From positions 278,877 through 342,876 of the forward strand of contig NZ_KB907075.1 of NCBI RefSeq assembly GCF_000381765.1: a DNA stretch of 64,000 bases. The letters are read 5' to 3'. Source of the stretch: [Zimmermannella] faecalis ATCC 13722 (lineage in GTDB: Bacteria; Actinomycetota; Actinomycetes; Actinomycetales; Microbacteriaceae). The notes beneath the pieces are model-generated. The model was not told the DNA's origin, did no database searches, and saw only the letters and a list, made by a program, of their open reading frames with translations. Positions 53,673-62,971 of the stretch are shown piece by piece. The first letter of the stretch is position 1. Every line of letters begins with the position of its first letter. Position numbers and translations under genes: made by a program.

Positions 53673-54203
53673 CTAGGGAATCGCGGTCTCGCGCGCCGCC
53701 CGGGCAACCGGTTCGACCTGCGCGAGGAGTTGTTCACAGGCGTGCTCGATGAGGTCGCGCACTTCGTTGAACAGGTCGTCGCTTCCATAGTAGGGATCCG
53801 GAACGTCGCCGTACTCATCCGACAGGTCAGAGAACGAGAGCAGGGAGCGAATGATCGCCCGCTGCTCGGGGGTGTCGGCCCAGGTCTTCAGGATTCGTTC
53901 CTGGCTCGGGTCGAACGTCACGATGAGGTCGAAGCGCTCGAACCAGTCGGGGTCGAACTGCTTCGCGCGGTGGCCCTCGGCCGTGTATCCCGCCCGCTCG
54001 AGCGAGGCGAGCGTGCGCGGGTCGGCCTTCTCGCCGACGTGCCAGTCGCCGGTGCCGGCCGAATCGAAGGCGAGGTGGTCGCCGTAACCGTCGCGCGCGG
54101 CCATGTCGCGGCTGATGGCCTCGGCCATGGGAGAGCGGCAGATGTTGCCCGTGCAGACGAAGCAAATGCGAAATGCGGGTTCGGCGCGCTCCACTGCAGA
54201 CAT
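53673..54203 (-). CDS. low-molecular-weight protein tyrosine phosphatase
   Basis: A 176-residue phosphatase. The P-loop C-x5-R-S is CTGNICRS with Cys17 and Arg23, and the general acid lies in VPDPYYGSDDLF. It may act on tyrosine-phosphorylated proteins or, as in some actinobacteria, arsenate. I chose the ATG at 54203, which has an AACAAT box six bases upstream. An ATG at 54221 would add six residues. It follows purB with a 12-base gap. Confidence 0.92.
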   Translation of the reverse strand: MSAVERAEPAFRICFVCTGNICRSPMAEAISRDMAARDGYGDHLAFDSAGTGDWHVGEKADPRTLASLERAGYTAEGHRAKQFDPDWFERFDLIVTFDPSQERILKTWADTPEQRAIIRSLLSFSDLSDEYGDVPDPYYGSDDLFNEVRDLIEHACEQLLAQVEPVARAARETAIP

Positions 54204-54422
54204 GCGCACATTGTTCCGCATGCGGGTGACGTCAACAACAGCGTTGGGCCGGGAGTTGTTGCGGCGCGCCCTTGACGCGGTTCGCGCCGCTCCACGCGGG
54301 GCGGCTGTGGATGCGCGGTTCTCCACAGGCGGCGGGCCGGCCAGAGCGCGCGTCGCGGCCGCTGCGACACACTCGCGGCACCGCATCCGAGCCCCGGATG
54401 CGCCGAGCGCGCAGGAGGAATC

Positions 54423-54791
54423 GTGCAGAGCATCCCCGAAATCGTCTCTCCAGACGCCGCGCCGCCGTGCGTCGACGCGTACGGCGGAGAGTCGTCGATT
54501 GGCGCCCAGGTGCGGGCCGATCTCGCCTCGCTCGCCGAGTTGCTGCGCGACGCCGCGGGTGAGCTCTCGGAGGTGCACCGACCCGCGGTCGAGGATGCGG
54601 CGATCGGCGACTGGGTGTCGTTCGCGCGGCTCACGTACGACCTCGCGCGAGCGGGCATCGACGGGATGCTCGACGCCGCGGCGCTCGCCTGCGGGACCGT
54701 CGCGTCGCAGTACGACCTCGTGCAGCCGTTCGTCGTGTCGCTCGAAGACATCGCGAACGCGCTGACCGAGCCGAAGGCGGTGCCACAGTGA
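54423..54791 (+). CDS. small helical protein, candidate type VII-like partner
   Basis: A 122-residue acidic, alpha-helical protein with no signal peptide (VRADLASLAELLRDAAGELSEV..., shown in part). The GTG start has GGAGGAA upstream. Its stop overlaps the start of the hydrolase gene, so the two are translated together. Size, helicity and pairing recall the EspC/WXG100 partners of secreted actinobacterial effectors, but no WXG motif is seen. The assignment is tentative. Confidence 0.55.
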   Translation: MQSIPEIVSPDAAPPCVDAYGGESSIGAQVRADLASLAELLRDAAGELSEVHRPAVEDAAIGDWVSFARLTYDLARAGIDGMLDAAALACGTVASQYDLVQPFVVSLEDIANALTEPKAVPQ

Positions 54792-56272
54792 GCGAGGTGA
54801 CGGTCGAGACGAGCCAGCTCGGCACGGCGGCGGCCCGTCTGCAGGAGATCGCCGATGGCACTCTCTCGATGAGCACGCGCCTCGCGAGCGCGAACTGGAT
54901 TCCCGCGAACGCGTGGGCGACGACCGCAGGCCCGCAGATCGCGATCATCGGCGCCGAGGCCGCGCTCATTTCCTCGGCGGTCGCGGGCATCTCGGAGTTT
55001 ACGGGCGGCGTCGCGGCGCACCTCACGCAGGCGCAGGCCTGGTACGAGGCGGCCGATGCGGCCGCCGTCGCCGCGATTACCGAGGTGAGTGACGCGATCG
55101 TCGCCGCGCTCGTCTACACGGCAACGACGCTCGTCGCGCAGACCGCGCTTGCCGCGATTCCGTTCCTGCTGAGCCCCGCCGGCATGGCAATCACGGTCGG
55201 GGCGCTCGCGGCCGGCGCGGGCCTGCAGCACGCGGGTGTCGTGCCCGACGGTGAGGATGTCGCGGCGTGGTGGAACGACAACCAGCACAAGCTCGCGAAC
55301 CCGCTCACGGTGCTGCTCGTGCGCACGGGCGTTTCGGCCGGCGACGAGGTCGTGAACAGCTTCGTCGGCGGCTTCCACGCCTTCAGCTCGCCCGAGGAGG
55401 TTGCGGGGGCGCTCGCGGCGGTGCTCGCGGTGACGACCCCCTCGAACATGCAGGTGACGGCAGCGAAGCGCGACGAGCCGGCGGGGCAGGTGTCGTCGAT
55501 GGCCGACCTCGCGGCCACGATTCCCGCGACCGACGCGAACGGCCCGCACGCCTCGATCACCGAGTACGTGCGCGACGACGGCAGCACCGTGCACGTCGTG
55601 AGCGTCGCGGGCACGAGCTCGCCCGAGCTCGGCGACGGCACGAACGGCATGGACAACCTCTCGAACCTCGCCGCCTACGCGGGCAGCGACACCGAGTCGC
55701 TCGCCGCGGTCAAGACGGCGATGGGGGAGGCTGGAATCAACGAGGGCGACGAGGTCGTCTTCGTCGGCTACTCACAGGGCGCGCTCATCGTGTCGCAGCT
55801 CGCGAAGTCGGGCACCTGGAACACCTCGTCGGTGCTGCTCGCCGGCTCGCCGATGCACGGCAACGAGATCGGCGGCGACGTGCCGGTGACCCAGCTCGAG
55901 CACGACGGCGACCTCATCACCGGGTTGCAGGGCTTCACGCCGCAGGCGCAGGGCGACGTGTCGGTCGTGCGCCGCGATCCGTTCCCTGACGGGGTACCGC
56001 AGGGCGAGACGATCCTCGGCCCGCACTCGCTCACCGAGTATCAGCAGACGGCGGCCGGATACGACGGGGTCGACGACCCGCAGGTCGCGGCCCAGCGTGC
56101 CGAGGCGCTCGCGCCGCTGCAGGGCGCGACCGCCGTCGAGACGACGGACTTCTCGTTCGAGCGGTTACCCGAATTCGGGGACGGCGGCGGCGGCACGCGG
56201 CCGACTCGACAGGAGCTGGTCGAGGGGCTGCGGCTCTACGACCGCCATCGGTGGCCGACCCAATTCCGGTGA
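54788..56272 (+). CDS. putative secreted serine hydrolase with helical N-terminal domain
   Basis: A 494-residue protein. Residues 1-100 are helical and WXG/PE-PPE-like in spirit (VTVETSQLGTAAARLQEIA), 103-150 hydrophobic (a possible membrane hairpin), and 255-430 an alpha/beta-hydrolase. The nucleophile is Ser329 in GYSQGA; a candidate His is in GPHSLTEY (about 413) and Asp near 373-375. There is no standard signal peptide. Coupled to the small helical protein upstream, it resembles type VII-exported lipases of mycobacteria; no secretion machinery lies in the window. Confidence 0.65.
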   Translation: MSEVTVETSQLGTAAARLQEIADGTLSMSTRLASANWIPANAWATTAGPQIAIIGAEAALISSAVAGISEFTGGVAAHLTQAQAWYEAADAAAVAAITEVSDAIVAALVYTATTLVAQTALAAIPFLLSPAGMAITVGALAAGAGLQHAGVVPDGEDVAAWWNDNQHKLANPLTVLLVRTGVSAGDEVVNSFVGGFHAFSSPEEVAGALAAVLAVTTPSNMQVTAAKRDEPAGQVSSMADLAATIPATDANGPHASITEYVRDDGSTVHVVSVAGTSSPELGDGTNGMDNLSNLAAYAGSDTESLAAVKTAMGEAGINEGDEVVFVGYSQGALIVSQLAKSGTWNTSSVLLAGSPMHGNEIGGDVPVTQLEHDGDLITGLQGFTPQAQGDVSVVRRDPFPDGVPQGETILGPHSLTEYQQTAAGYDGVDDPQVAAQRAEALAPLQGATAVETTDFSFERLPEFGDGGGGTRPTRQELVEGLRLYDRHRWPTQFR

Positions 56273-56273
56273 C

Positions 56274-56696
56274 CTACCGCTCGCCCTCGCTGCGTGAGCG
56301 GCGCTCGTCGCGATGCTTGCCCGTGCGGAACAGGCCGTTGAGGATCGCCGAGAAGATACCCATGAGCACGGCGCCACCGATCGACCACCAGAAGTTGTCG
56401 ATCGTGAGGCCGAAGTCGAGGATGCCGCTCACCCAGCCGACGAGCCAGAACAGGAACCCGTTCACGACGAGCGCGAATAGCCCGAGCGTGAGGCAGTACA
56501 GCGGCAGCGAGACGGTGCGCACGACCTTGCCGATGACGGCGTTCACGACCCCCCAGATCACCGCGAGCAGCAGGTAGGTGAGCACGAGCGACGCCTGGCT
56601 GTCGTCGTAGGCGGTGACGCTGAGGCCGCCCTGAAGCAGCCACACGGTTGCCCAGAGGGCGATGGCGTTGAGCACAATCGAGGCGAGGAAACGCAT
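56274..56696 (-). CDS. phage-holin-superfamily IV (YvlD-like) membrane protein
   Basis: A 140-residue protein with four helices: MRFLASIVLNAIALWATVWL (start), LVLTYLLLAVIWGVVNAVIG, LYCLTLGLFALVVNGFLFWL and FWWSIGGAVLMGIFSAILNG. This pattern is that of YvlD/phage holin IV proteins, common in actinobacteria and mostly not phage-derived. It ends with a basic tail. CACAAT lies six bases before the ATG, a near match to the leaderless pattern. Function unknown. Confidence 0.85.
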   Translation of the reverse strand: MRFLASIVLNAIALWATVWLLQGGLSVTAYDDSQASLVLTYLLLAVIWGVVNAVIGKVVRTVSLPLYCLTLGLFALVVNGFLFWLVGWVSGILDFGLTIDNFWWSIGGAVLMGIFSAILNGLFRTGKHRDERRSRSEGER

Positions 56697-56737
56697 GCCC
56701 CCATTGTGGCGGCTGCGGCTGGGAACGCCGCGGCGGG

Positions 56738-56743
56738 TAAGCT
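56738..56743 (+). promoter_or_regulatory. -10 element of hisC (leaderless)
   Basis: TAAGCT six bases before the ATG at 56750. Confidence 0.55.
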
Positions 56744-56749
56744 TCGAGC

Positions 56750-57850
56750 ATGTCAGACGCACCAGTGATGCTTCGTCCGGAGATCGTCGCGCAGCGCGCG
56801 TACCAGCAGGGAAAACCTGCCCCCGCAACCGCGTTCAAGCTCTCGTCAAATGAGCTCCCCTTCGCTCCGCTTCCCGCCGTGCTCGCCGCCGTGAACGGCG
56901 TGAGCGGCTTCAACCGCTACCCGGACGCGAAGGCGACCGCCGTGCGCGAGGCGCTCGGCGCCCACTACGGCCTGCCGGCCGACCAGGTCATCGTTGGCGC
57001 CGGCTCGGTCTCGCTGCTCTACCAGGCCGTGCAGGCCGCGGCGGGCGCGGGCGACGAGGTCGTGTATCCGTGGCGCAGCTTCGAGGCCTACCCCGGCCTC
57101 GTGACGGTCGCCGGCGCGACGAGCGTGCAGGTGCCCCTCGGCGAGGGGGCCCGCGTCGACCTCGACGCGATCGCCGACGCGATCACCGACCGCACGCGCG
57201 TCGTCATCGTCTGCACCCCGAACAACCCGACCGGCCCCGCGGTGGGCCAGCACGAGTTCGAGCGGTTCCTCGAGCGCGTACCGAGCAACCTACTCGTGAT
57301 CGCCGACGAGGCGTACATCGAGTTCGTGACCGACCCGCAGGCGGTCAACGCGACGCGACTGCTCGCCGCGCATCCGAACCTCGTCGTTGCCCGCACGTTC
57401 TCGAAGGCGTACGGGCTCGCTGGCCTGCGCGTCGGCTACATGCTCGGCAACGCGGCCGTGCTGCAGGCGTTTGCGACGACGGCGATTCCGTTCACGATCT
57501 CTGACCAGGCGCAGGCCGCGACCCTCGCGGTGATGCAGGAGGCCGACGCGGTGCGCGAGCGCGTCAACGAGATCTCGGCGCGCCGCGACGAGGTGCGTCG
57601 CGCGCTCATCGACCAGGGCTGGCCGATTCCCGAGAGCCAGGCGAACTTCGTGTGGCTGCCGGCGGGCGACCAGGTCGAGGGCGTCAACGAGATTCTGCGC
57701 GAGGGCGGCATCATTGCCCGCGCGTTCCCGGGCGACGGCCTGCGCATCACGATCGGCGAGGAGGAGTCGGTGACGCCGCTGCTCGCCGCGTGCTGGCAGG
57801 CGATCGAGCGCTACCCGTACCTGCGGGGCGAGTCGGGCTCACCCGCATGA
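56750..57850 (+). CDS. hisC: histidinol-phosphate (or aromatic) aminotransferase
   Basis: A 366-residue fold type I aminotransferase. FKLSSNELPFAPLPAVLAAV starts the family pattern, VCTPNNPTGPAV carries the PLP asparagine, and the lysine is in RTFSKAYGLAGLRVGY. It could be HisC or the related aromatic aminotransferase Pat. The neighbouring 2-oxo-acid dehydrogenase genes do not decide between them, and no other his gene is in the window. Confidence 0.85.
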   Translation: MSDAPVMLRPEIVAQRAYQQGKPAPATAFKLSSNELPFAPLPAVLAAVNGVSGFNRYPDAKATAVREALGAHYGLPADQVIVGAGSVSLLYQAVQAAAGAGDEVVYPWRSFEAYPGLVTVAGATSVQVPLGEGARVDLDAIADAITDRTRVVIVCTPNNPTGPAVGQHEFERFLERVPSNLLVIADEAYIEFVTDPQAVNATRLLAAHPNLVVARTFSKAYGLAGLRVGYMLGNAAVLQAFATTAIPFTISDQAQAATLAVMQEADAVRERVNEISARRDEVRRALIDQGWPIPESQANFVWLPAGDQVEGVNEILREGGIIARAFPGDGLRITIGEEESVTPLLAACWQAIERYPYLRGESGSPA

Positions 57851-57903
57851 CCGGGCCGCAATAGACTGGCGAGGTTGATCCACTTCGAGGAGGCGCGTAG
57901 AGC

Positions 57904-59028
57904 GTGAGTTCCACCGTTCAGCCCACCGACCCGGTGCAGCTGCTGACGCCAACGGGCGAGCTCGCCCGTACGGCCGCGTCGGAGCCGTACCTGGAGCGCA
58001 TCGAGCGCGCCGACCCCGAGCTGTGGCGCACCGCACTGCGCTCGATGCGGCTCGTGCGGGCGTTCGACAAGGAGTCCACGAACCTGCAGCGGCAGGGGCA
58101 GCTCGCGCTGTACGTTCCGGCCGAGGGCCAGGAGGGTGCGCAGATCGGCTCGGCGCTCGCGATGCGGCCGCAGGACCACGCGTTCCCCTCGTACCGCGAG
58201 CACGGCGTCGGGTTCGTTCGCGGCCTCGACCTCGTGCGCGTGCTCGGCCTGCTGCGCGGCACGACGAACGCCGGGTGGGACGTCGCCGAGACAGCGAATT
58301 TCCACAACTACGTGCTCGTCATCGCGTCGCAGACGCTTCACGCGACGGGATACGCGATGGGCCAGCGGCTTGACGGCGTCGTCGGCACGGGCGACCCCGA
58401 GGTCGACGAGGCGACGATCGTCTACTTCGGCGACGGCTCGACGAGCCAGGGCGACCTCAACGAGTCGCTCGTGTTTGCGCGCAGCTACGAGGCGCCCGCC
58501 GTGTACTTCCTGCAGAACAACCACTGGGCGATCTCGGTGCCGGTTTCGGTGCAGTCGCCCACCCCGCTCTACCGCCGCGCCGACGGCTTCGGCATGCCGG
58601 GCGTGCAGATCGACGGCAACGACGTCATGGCGAGCTACGCCGTGACGGCGGAGCACCTCGACCGGGCCCGCGCGGGTTCGGGGCCGGCGTTCATCGAGGC
58701 CCTTACGTACCGCATGGGCGCGCACACGACGAGCGACGACCCGACGAAGTACCGCACCCGCGAAGAGGAGCAGTTCTGGCGCGATCGCGATCCGATCGTG
58801 CGCCTTGAGGCGTACCTGCGGGCGCAGGGTGAGGGCGACGACTTCTTCGCCGTGCTCGAGGATGAGGCGCGCGACTACGCGGCCGACATCCGCCGCCGCA
58901 CACTTGAGCTGCCCGACCCCGACCCCATCGAGATGTTCCAGGGCGTGTATGCCGAGGCGCATCCGCTCATCGAGGAAGAGATCGCGAGCTACCTCAACTT
59001 TGAGGCGTCGCTGGAGGAGGGCGAATGA
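57904..59028 (+). CDS. 2-oxo-acid dehydrogenase E1 component, alpha subunit
   Basis: A 374-residue thiamine-diphosphate enzyme. The ThDP/metal motif is YFGDGSTSQGDLNESLVFA (core GDGSTSQGDLNE), and FPSYREHGVGFVRG and YRMGAHTTSDDPTKYR are E1-alpha hallmarks with the regulatory-loop region. Substrate may be pyruvate (PdhA) or branched-chain 2-oxo acids (BkdA); the latter is common for heterodimeric E1 in actinobacteria. The start is GTG with GAGGAGG upstream. It overlaps the beta gene by four bases. Confidence 0.92.
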   Translation: MSSTVQPTDPVQLLTPTGELARTAASEPYLERIERADPELWRTALRSMRLVRAFDKESTNLQRQGQLALYVPAEGQEGAQIGSALAMRPQDHAFPSYREHGVGFVRGLDLVRVLGLLRGTTNAGWDVAETANFHNYVLVIASQTLHATGYAMGQRLDGVVGTGDPEVDEATIVYFGDGSTSQGDLNESLVFARSYEAPAVYFLQNNHWAISVPVSVQSPTPLYRRADGFGMPGVQIDGNDVMASYAVTAEHLDRARAGSGPAFIEALTYRMGAHTTSDDPTKYRTREEEQFWRDRDPIVRLEAYLRAQGEGDDFFAVLEDEARDYAADIRRRTLELPDPDPIEMFQGVYAEAHPLIEEEIASYLNFEASLEEGE

Positions 59029-60032
59029 CCGACGACCTGCAGCCTACGGAACCCCAGCGCCTGAACCTGCCGCTCGCGCGCGCGATGAACGCGGGCATGC
59101 GCGCCGCGCTCGAGGCCGACGAGAAGGTGCTCATCATGGGTGAGGACATCGGCACCCTCGGCGGCGTTTTCCGCGTCACTGAGCACCTGCAGAGCGACTT
59201 CGGGAAGCACCGCGTGTTCGACACCCCGCTCGCCGAGTCGGGCATCGTCGGCACCGCGATCGGCCTCGCGATGCGCGGCTATCGACCCGTCTGCGAGATT
59301 CAGTTCGACGGGTTTGTGTGGCCCGCGTTCGACCAGATCACGTCGCAGCTCGCGAAGTACGGTGCGCGCACCGATGGTGCGGTGAAGCTCCCGATCGTGA
59401 TCCGCATCCCGTACGGCGGGCACGTCGGCGCGGTCGAGCACCACCAGGAGAGTCCCGAAACGTACTTCGCGCACACGCCGGGCCTGCGCGTCGTATCGCC
59501 CTCGACGCCGAACGACGCCTACTGGATGATTCAGCAGGCGATTCGCAGCGATGACCCCGTGATTTTCCTCGAGCCGAAGTCGCGGTACTGGCCGAAGGGT
59601 GAGGTCGACACCGAGTCGGATGCGATCGGGCTGCACGTCAGCCGCGTCGCCCGCGAGGGCCGCGACGTGACGCTCGTCGGGTTCGGCGCGCAGACGGCGA
59701 TGAACCTGCAGGCCGCCGATCTCGCCGAGAAGGAGGGCGTGTCGATCGAAGTCATCGACTTGCGCACGCTCGCGCCCGTCGACTACGGCCCCATCATCGA
59801 GTCGGCACGCAAGACCGGCCGTGTTGTCGTCGCGCAGGAGGCGTCGAGCCACGTCTCGCTCGGGAGCGAGATCGCGGCGACGATTTCGGAGAAGTGCTTC
59901 TACAGCCTCGAGGCGCCGGTGTTGCGCGTGTCGGGCTACAACGTCCCCTTCCCGCCCACGCGCCTGCAGGATGTCTTTCTGCCCGACGTGGATCGCGTGC
60001 TCGACGCCGTCGACCGCGTGCTCGAATATTAG
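59025..60032 (+). CDS. 2-oxo-acid dehydrogenase E1 component, beta subunit
   Basis: A 335-residue transketolase-like subunit. Motifs include [40 protein letters not shown] and [28 protein letters not shown] (core DPVIFLEPK). It forms the alpha2-beta2 E1 with the preceding subunit. It ends eight bases before the E2 gene. ATGA overlap with alpha indicates coupled translation. Confidence 0.93.
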   Translation: MTDDLQPTEPQRLNLPLARAMNAGMRAALEADEKVLIMGEDIGTLGGVFRVTEHLQSDFGKHRVFDTPLAESGIVGTAIGLAMRGYRPVCEIQFDGFVWPAFDQITSQLAKYGARTDGAVKLPIVIRIPYGGHVGAVEHHQESPETYFAHTPGLRVVSPSTPNDAYWMIQQAIRSDDPVIFLEPKSRYWPKGEVDTESDAIGLHVSRVAREGRDVTLVGFGAQTAMNLQAADLAEKEGVSIEVIDLRTLAPVDYGPIIESARKTGRVVVAQEASSHVSLGSEIAATISEKCFYSLEAPVLRVSGYNVPFPPTRLQDVFLPDVDRVLDAVDRVLEY

Positions 60033-60040
60033 GAGCTGCC

Positions 60041-61399
60041 ATGAGCATCGAGTTCGAACTTCCCGACGTTGGCGAGGGGCTCACCGAGGCGACGATCGTC
60101 ACGTGGAACGTGCACGAGGGCGACACCGTCGCGGTCAACGACGTGCTCGTCGAGATCGAGACCGAGAAGTCGCTCGTCGAGCTGCCGAGCCCGTTTGACG
60201 GTGTCATCGACAAGCTCTTCGTCAAGGAGGGTGACCTCGTCGAGGTCGGGACCGCGATTCTCGCGATGCACGACCCCGCCGACCCCGACGGTGACGGGCA
60301 CCCCGGCACGACGACCCCCGAGGTCGCCGAAGCCGAGCGCGATGCCGCGTCGACCGTGAGCGACGACTCGAGCGACGACGGTGACGGCGGCGCGAACCTC
60401 GTCGGCTACGGCTCGGCACCCACCGCGAGCTCGCGCCGCGGCCCGCGCCACCGCACCAACTCGCAGCGCGCCGCGAAGCAGGCCGCCGCGCGCCGCAAGC
60501 CGCGCACCGCGCCCGCATCCGTGCCCGCTGCCGCCGCGTTCCCGATCATCGCGAAGCCGCCGATTCGCAAGCTCGCGAAGGATCTCGAGGTCGACCTCAC
60601 GCAGGTGCAGGCGACCGGGCTCGCCGGCGAGGTGACCCGCGACGACGTGATTCGGCATGCCGAGCAGGCGAAGCTCTTCACGAACCTCGAGACGCCCGAC
60701 TGGCAGGAGGAGCGCGAGGAGCGCCACCCCGTCAAGGGCGTGCGGAAGATCATCGCGCAGAACATGGTGCAGTCGATGTTTACGGCGCCGCACGTTTCGC
60801 TGTTTGTCGACGTCGACGCGACCCGCACGATGGAGTACGTGAAGCGGCTGAAGGAGTCGCCCCACTTCGCCGGCGTCAAGGTGTCGCCGCTGCTGCTCGT
60901 CGCGAAGGCCGTCATGTGGGCGATTCAGCGCAACCCCACGACGAACGCGACGTGGAACGACGACGAGTACATCATCAAGCACTACGTGAATCTCGGCATC
61001 GCGGCCGCGACGCCGCGCGGCCTGCTCGTGCCGAACATCAAGGATGCGCACGAGATGTCGATGCGCGAGCTCGCCGAGGCGCTACAGGAGCTCACGATCA
61101 CCGCCCGCGACGGCAAGACCCCACCCGCCGACCAGCAGGGCGGCACCTTCACCATCACGAACATCGGTGTCTTCGGCATGGACTCGGGCACGCCCGTGCT
61201 CAACCCCGGTGAGGTCGGCATTCTCGCCTTCGGTACCGTGCGCCCGAAGCCGTGGGTCGTCGACGACGAGGTGCGCGTGCGCCAGGTCACGACGCTCGCG
61301 GCCTCGTTCGACCACCGCCTCGTCGACGGCGATGTCGCCTCGCGGTTCCTCGCTGACGTCGCGCGCATCGTCGAGGAGCCTGCGCTGCTGCTCGACTAG
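60041..61399 (+). CDS. dihydrolipoamide acyltransferase (E2)
   Basis: A 452-residue E2. The lipoyl domain (1-77) has the lipoylated lysine in [15 protein letters not shown] Ser/Arg-rich linker follows, then the subunit-binding domain [18 protein letters not shown] (near 168) and the catalytic domain with [10 protein letters not shown] near the end. One lipoyl domain only. No dihydrolipoamide dehydrogenase gene follows, so E3 must come from elsewhere. AGGAGC precedes the ATG. Confidence 0.93.
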   Translation: MSIEFELPDVGEGLTEATIVTWNVHEGDTVAVNDVLVEIETEKSLVELPSPFDGVIDKLFVKEGDLVEVGTAILAMHDPADPDGDGHPGTTTPEVAEAERDAASTVSDDSSDDGDGGANLVGYGSAPTASSRRGPRHRTNSQRAAKQAAARRKPRTAPASVPAAAAFPIIAKPPIRKLAKDLEVDLTQVQATGLAGEVTRDDVIRHAEQAKLFTNLETPDWQEEREERHPVKGVRKIIAQNMVQSMFTAPHVSLFVDVDATRTMEYVKRLKESPHFAGVKVSPLLLVAKAVMWAIQRNPTTNATWNDDEYIIKHYVNLGIAAATPRGLLVPNIKDAHEMSMRELAEALQELTITARDGKTPPADQQGGTFTITNIGVFGMDSGTPVLNPGEVGILAFGTVRPKPWVVDDEVRVRQVTTLAASFDHRLVDGDVASRFLADVARIVEEPALLLD

Positions 61400-61401
61400 C
61401 G

Positions 61402-62220
61402 CTAGTCGATGCCCTGCACGAGCAGCGCATCGACCTGCGCGACGGCCGCGTCGTCGCCCGTGAGTTCGACCTCGGCGGGGCGTCCCCACAGCCACAGGTA
61501 GAGCGAGGCGACGTCGGCCGACGCGGTCGCTTGTGGCATCTCGCCTCGCTCGATTTCGGGCTGCAGCGGTCGCGCGACGGCGTGGCTGAACTCTTCGCCG
61601 TCGCGGGGCCGCGTGCCGTGCCACACCGCGAGCTCGAGGTCGAGCGGCTCACCGTCGGTCGGCCGCAGCGTGAGGGTCGCCACCTGCTCGAGGGTCGCCC
61701 ACTCGGGGATCCAGTCGTAGCTCGACGCGAGCATCACGCCCGTCACGTGGCCGAGCCCGTCGGCCGCGACCTCTCGCTCGATCGGCGTGATCTCGCGCCC
61801 GGCCGTGAGCTCGGCGTCGACCCGGTGCATCGTCGCCTCGTGCACCTGCATACGGCGCGTGAAGCCGACCGTCTGATCCGCCGCCGACCATGTCCACGCC
61901 GGTTGGGCGTCGTCGCGGGAATCGAGCTCCCGGATGAGCGACGCGGTCGCGCGCTCGCGGCGGGCGAGCAACTCCTCGCGGGCATCCTCGCCCTCGGGGC
62001 GTGGCGCCTTCGCCGTGTCGTTGCGCTCCGCATCCGCGTCGGTGAGCGCGTTCGTCGCGAGGTTGCTCGCCCAGAACTCGTGCACCTCGGTGATGTGCCA
62101 GAGGAGGTCGTCGGCGGTCCAACCTGGGCAGGTTGGTACGTCGCGATTCGGGTCGGTTGCGGCAAGGGTGGCGGATGCGCGATCGGCTTCGGCGGCGATG
62201 CGCTCAGTTGCTGAGGCCAT
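61402..62220 (-). CDS. maleylpyruvate isomerase-like (DinB/TIGR03083) protein
   Basis: A 272-residue protein. The N-terminal half has VPTCPGWTADDLLWHITEVH, the mycothiol-dependent maleylpyruvate isomerase N-domain with metal-site His, and a second His in RRMQVHEATMHRVDAE. Family members use mycothiol, the actinobacterial thiol, or bind metal; the substrate here is unknown. Promoter TACGCT is six bases before the ATG. It ends two bases from the E2 gene, on the opposite strand. Confidence 0.82.
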   Translation of the reverse strand: MASATERIAAEADRASATLAATDPNRDVPTCPGWTADDLLWHITEVHEFWASNLATNALTDADAERNDTAKAPRPEGEDAREELLARRERATASLIRELDSRDDAQPAWTWSAADQTVGFTRRMQVHEATMHRVDAELTAGREITPIEREVAADGLGHVTGVMLASSYDWIPEWATLEQVATLTLRPTDGEPLDLELAVWHGTRPRDGEEFSHAVARPLQPEIERGEMPQATASADVASLYLWLWGRPAEVELTGDDAAVAQVDALLVQGID

Positions 62221-62226
62221 GCCGCG

Positions 62227-62232
62227 AGCGTA
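62227..62232 (-). promoter_or_regulatory. -10 element of the TIGR03083 gene (leaderless)
   Basis: Minus-strand TACGCT, six bases before the ATG at 62220. Confidence 0.5.
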
Positions 62233-62274
62233 GACCCCCTGGCTGAGCTGGGCTGGGCTGAGGTCGGCAGCGAC

Positions 62275-62280
62275 TAGCGT
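62275..62280 (+). promoter_or_regulatory. -10 element of the GNAT gene (leaderless)
   Basis: TAGCGT, six bases before the ATG at 62287, divergent from the TIGR03083 promoter 43 bases away. Confidence 0.5.
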
Positions 62281-62286
62281 GAGCTC

Positions 62287-62838
62287 ATGGCTTTCTTCAT
62301 TCACGACCTCGGCGATGGCGCGACGCTCGAGCCTATCGAGGTCGCCCACGCCGAGGAGCTGCTCGCCACCGTCGAAGCGAATCGCGAACGCCTCGCCAAG
62401 TGGGAGCCCTGGGCGCGCCTCGACCAGACCCTTGAAGGTCAGCGCGAGTTCCTACGGGGCCAGCAGGCGAAGGTGTCCGCGGACACCGCCATCCCGTGTC
62501 TCATTCGCGTCGACGGCACCTGCGCCGGCACCATCGAGCTGCGGTACGAGCGCGGCAACGGCGTCGGTGAGATCGGGTACTGGATCGCCGCCGAGTTCGA
62601 GGGCCGGGGCATCGTGCGTCGCGCCACCGAGGCCCTCATCGACCATGCCTTCGGCACCATGGGGTTCGCTCGCGTCGAGCTCTACATCGTCGACACCAAC
62701 GAGCGCAGCCGCGGCCTCGCCGCGCGCCTCGGATTCAGCCACGAGGGCACTCGTCGCCGCGCTCACCAGCTCGGCGACGAGCGCCACGACCTCTGCGTCT
62801 ACGGGTTGCTTGCCGAGGAGCGCGCCGCCGCGAAGTAA
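62287..62838 (+). CDS. GNAT family N-acetyltransferase (RimJ/RimL type)
   Basis: A 183-residue acetyltransferase. EIGYWIAAEFEGRGIVRRAT is the acetyl-CoA-binding motif of the RimL subgroup, and VELYIVDTNERSRGLAARLGF the second half. The N-terminus IHDLGDGATLEPIEVAHAEEL also fits RimL/YdaF. It may acetylate ribosomal proteins or small amines. It is divergent from the TIGR03083 gene. Confidence 0.9.
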   Translation: MAFFIHDLGDGATLEPIEVAHAEELLATVEANRERLAKWEPWARLDQTLEGQREFLRGQQAKVSADTAIPCLIRVDGTCAGTIELRYERGNGVGEIGYWIAAEFEGRGIVRRATEALIDHAFGTMGFARVELYIVDTNERSRGLAARLGFSHEGTRRRAHQLGDERHDLCVYGLLAEERAAAK

Positions 62839-62971
62839 CCGGCAGCACCCCAGCGGACCCCGAGTACCGCTTCGGCGGGTGTGCCGGTGCGGTGCCGCCC
62901 ACGTGTGCGGGCGTGATTTCGGGATGCGCTGGGGTGTTGGGGCACGTCCGTCAGGTTGGCGGGTGGTGCCC

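Noticed and set aside
56274..56696. Prophage holin
   Set aside because: The four-helix protein belongs to a holin-named superfamily, but no phage gene lies nearby and YvlD-like proteins are chromosomal in actinobacteria.
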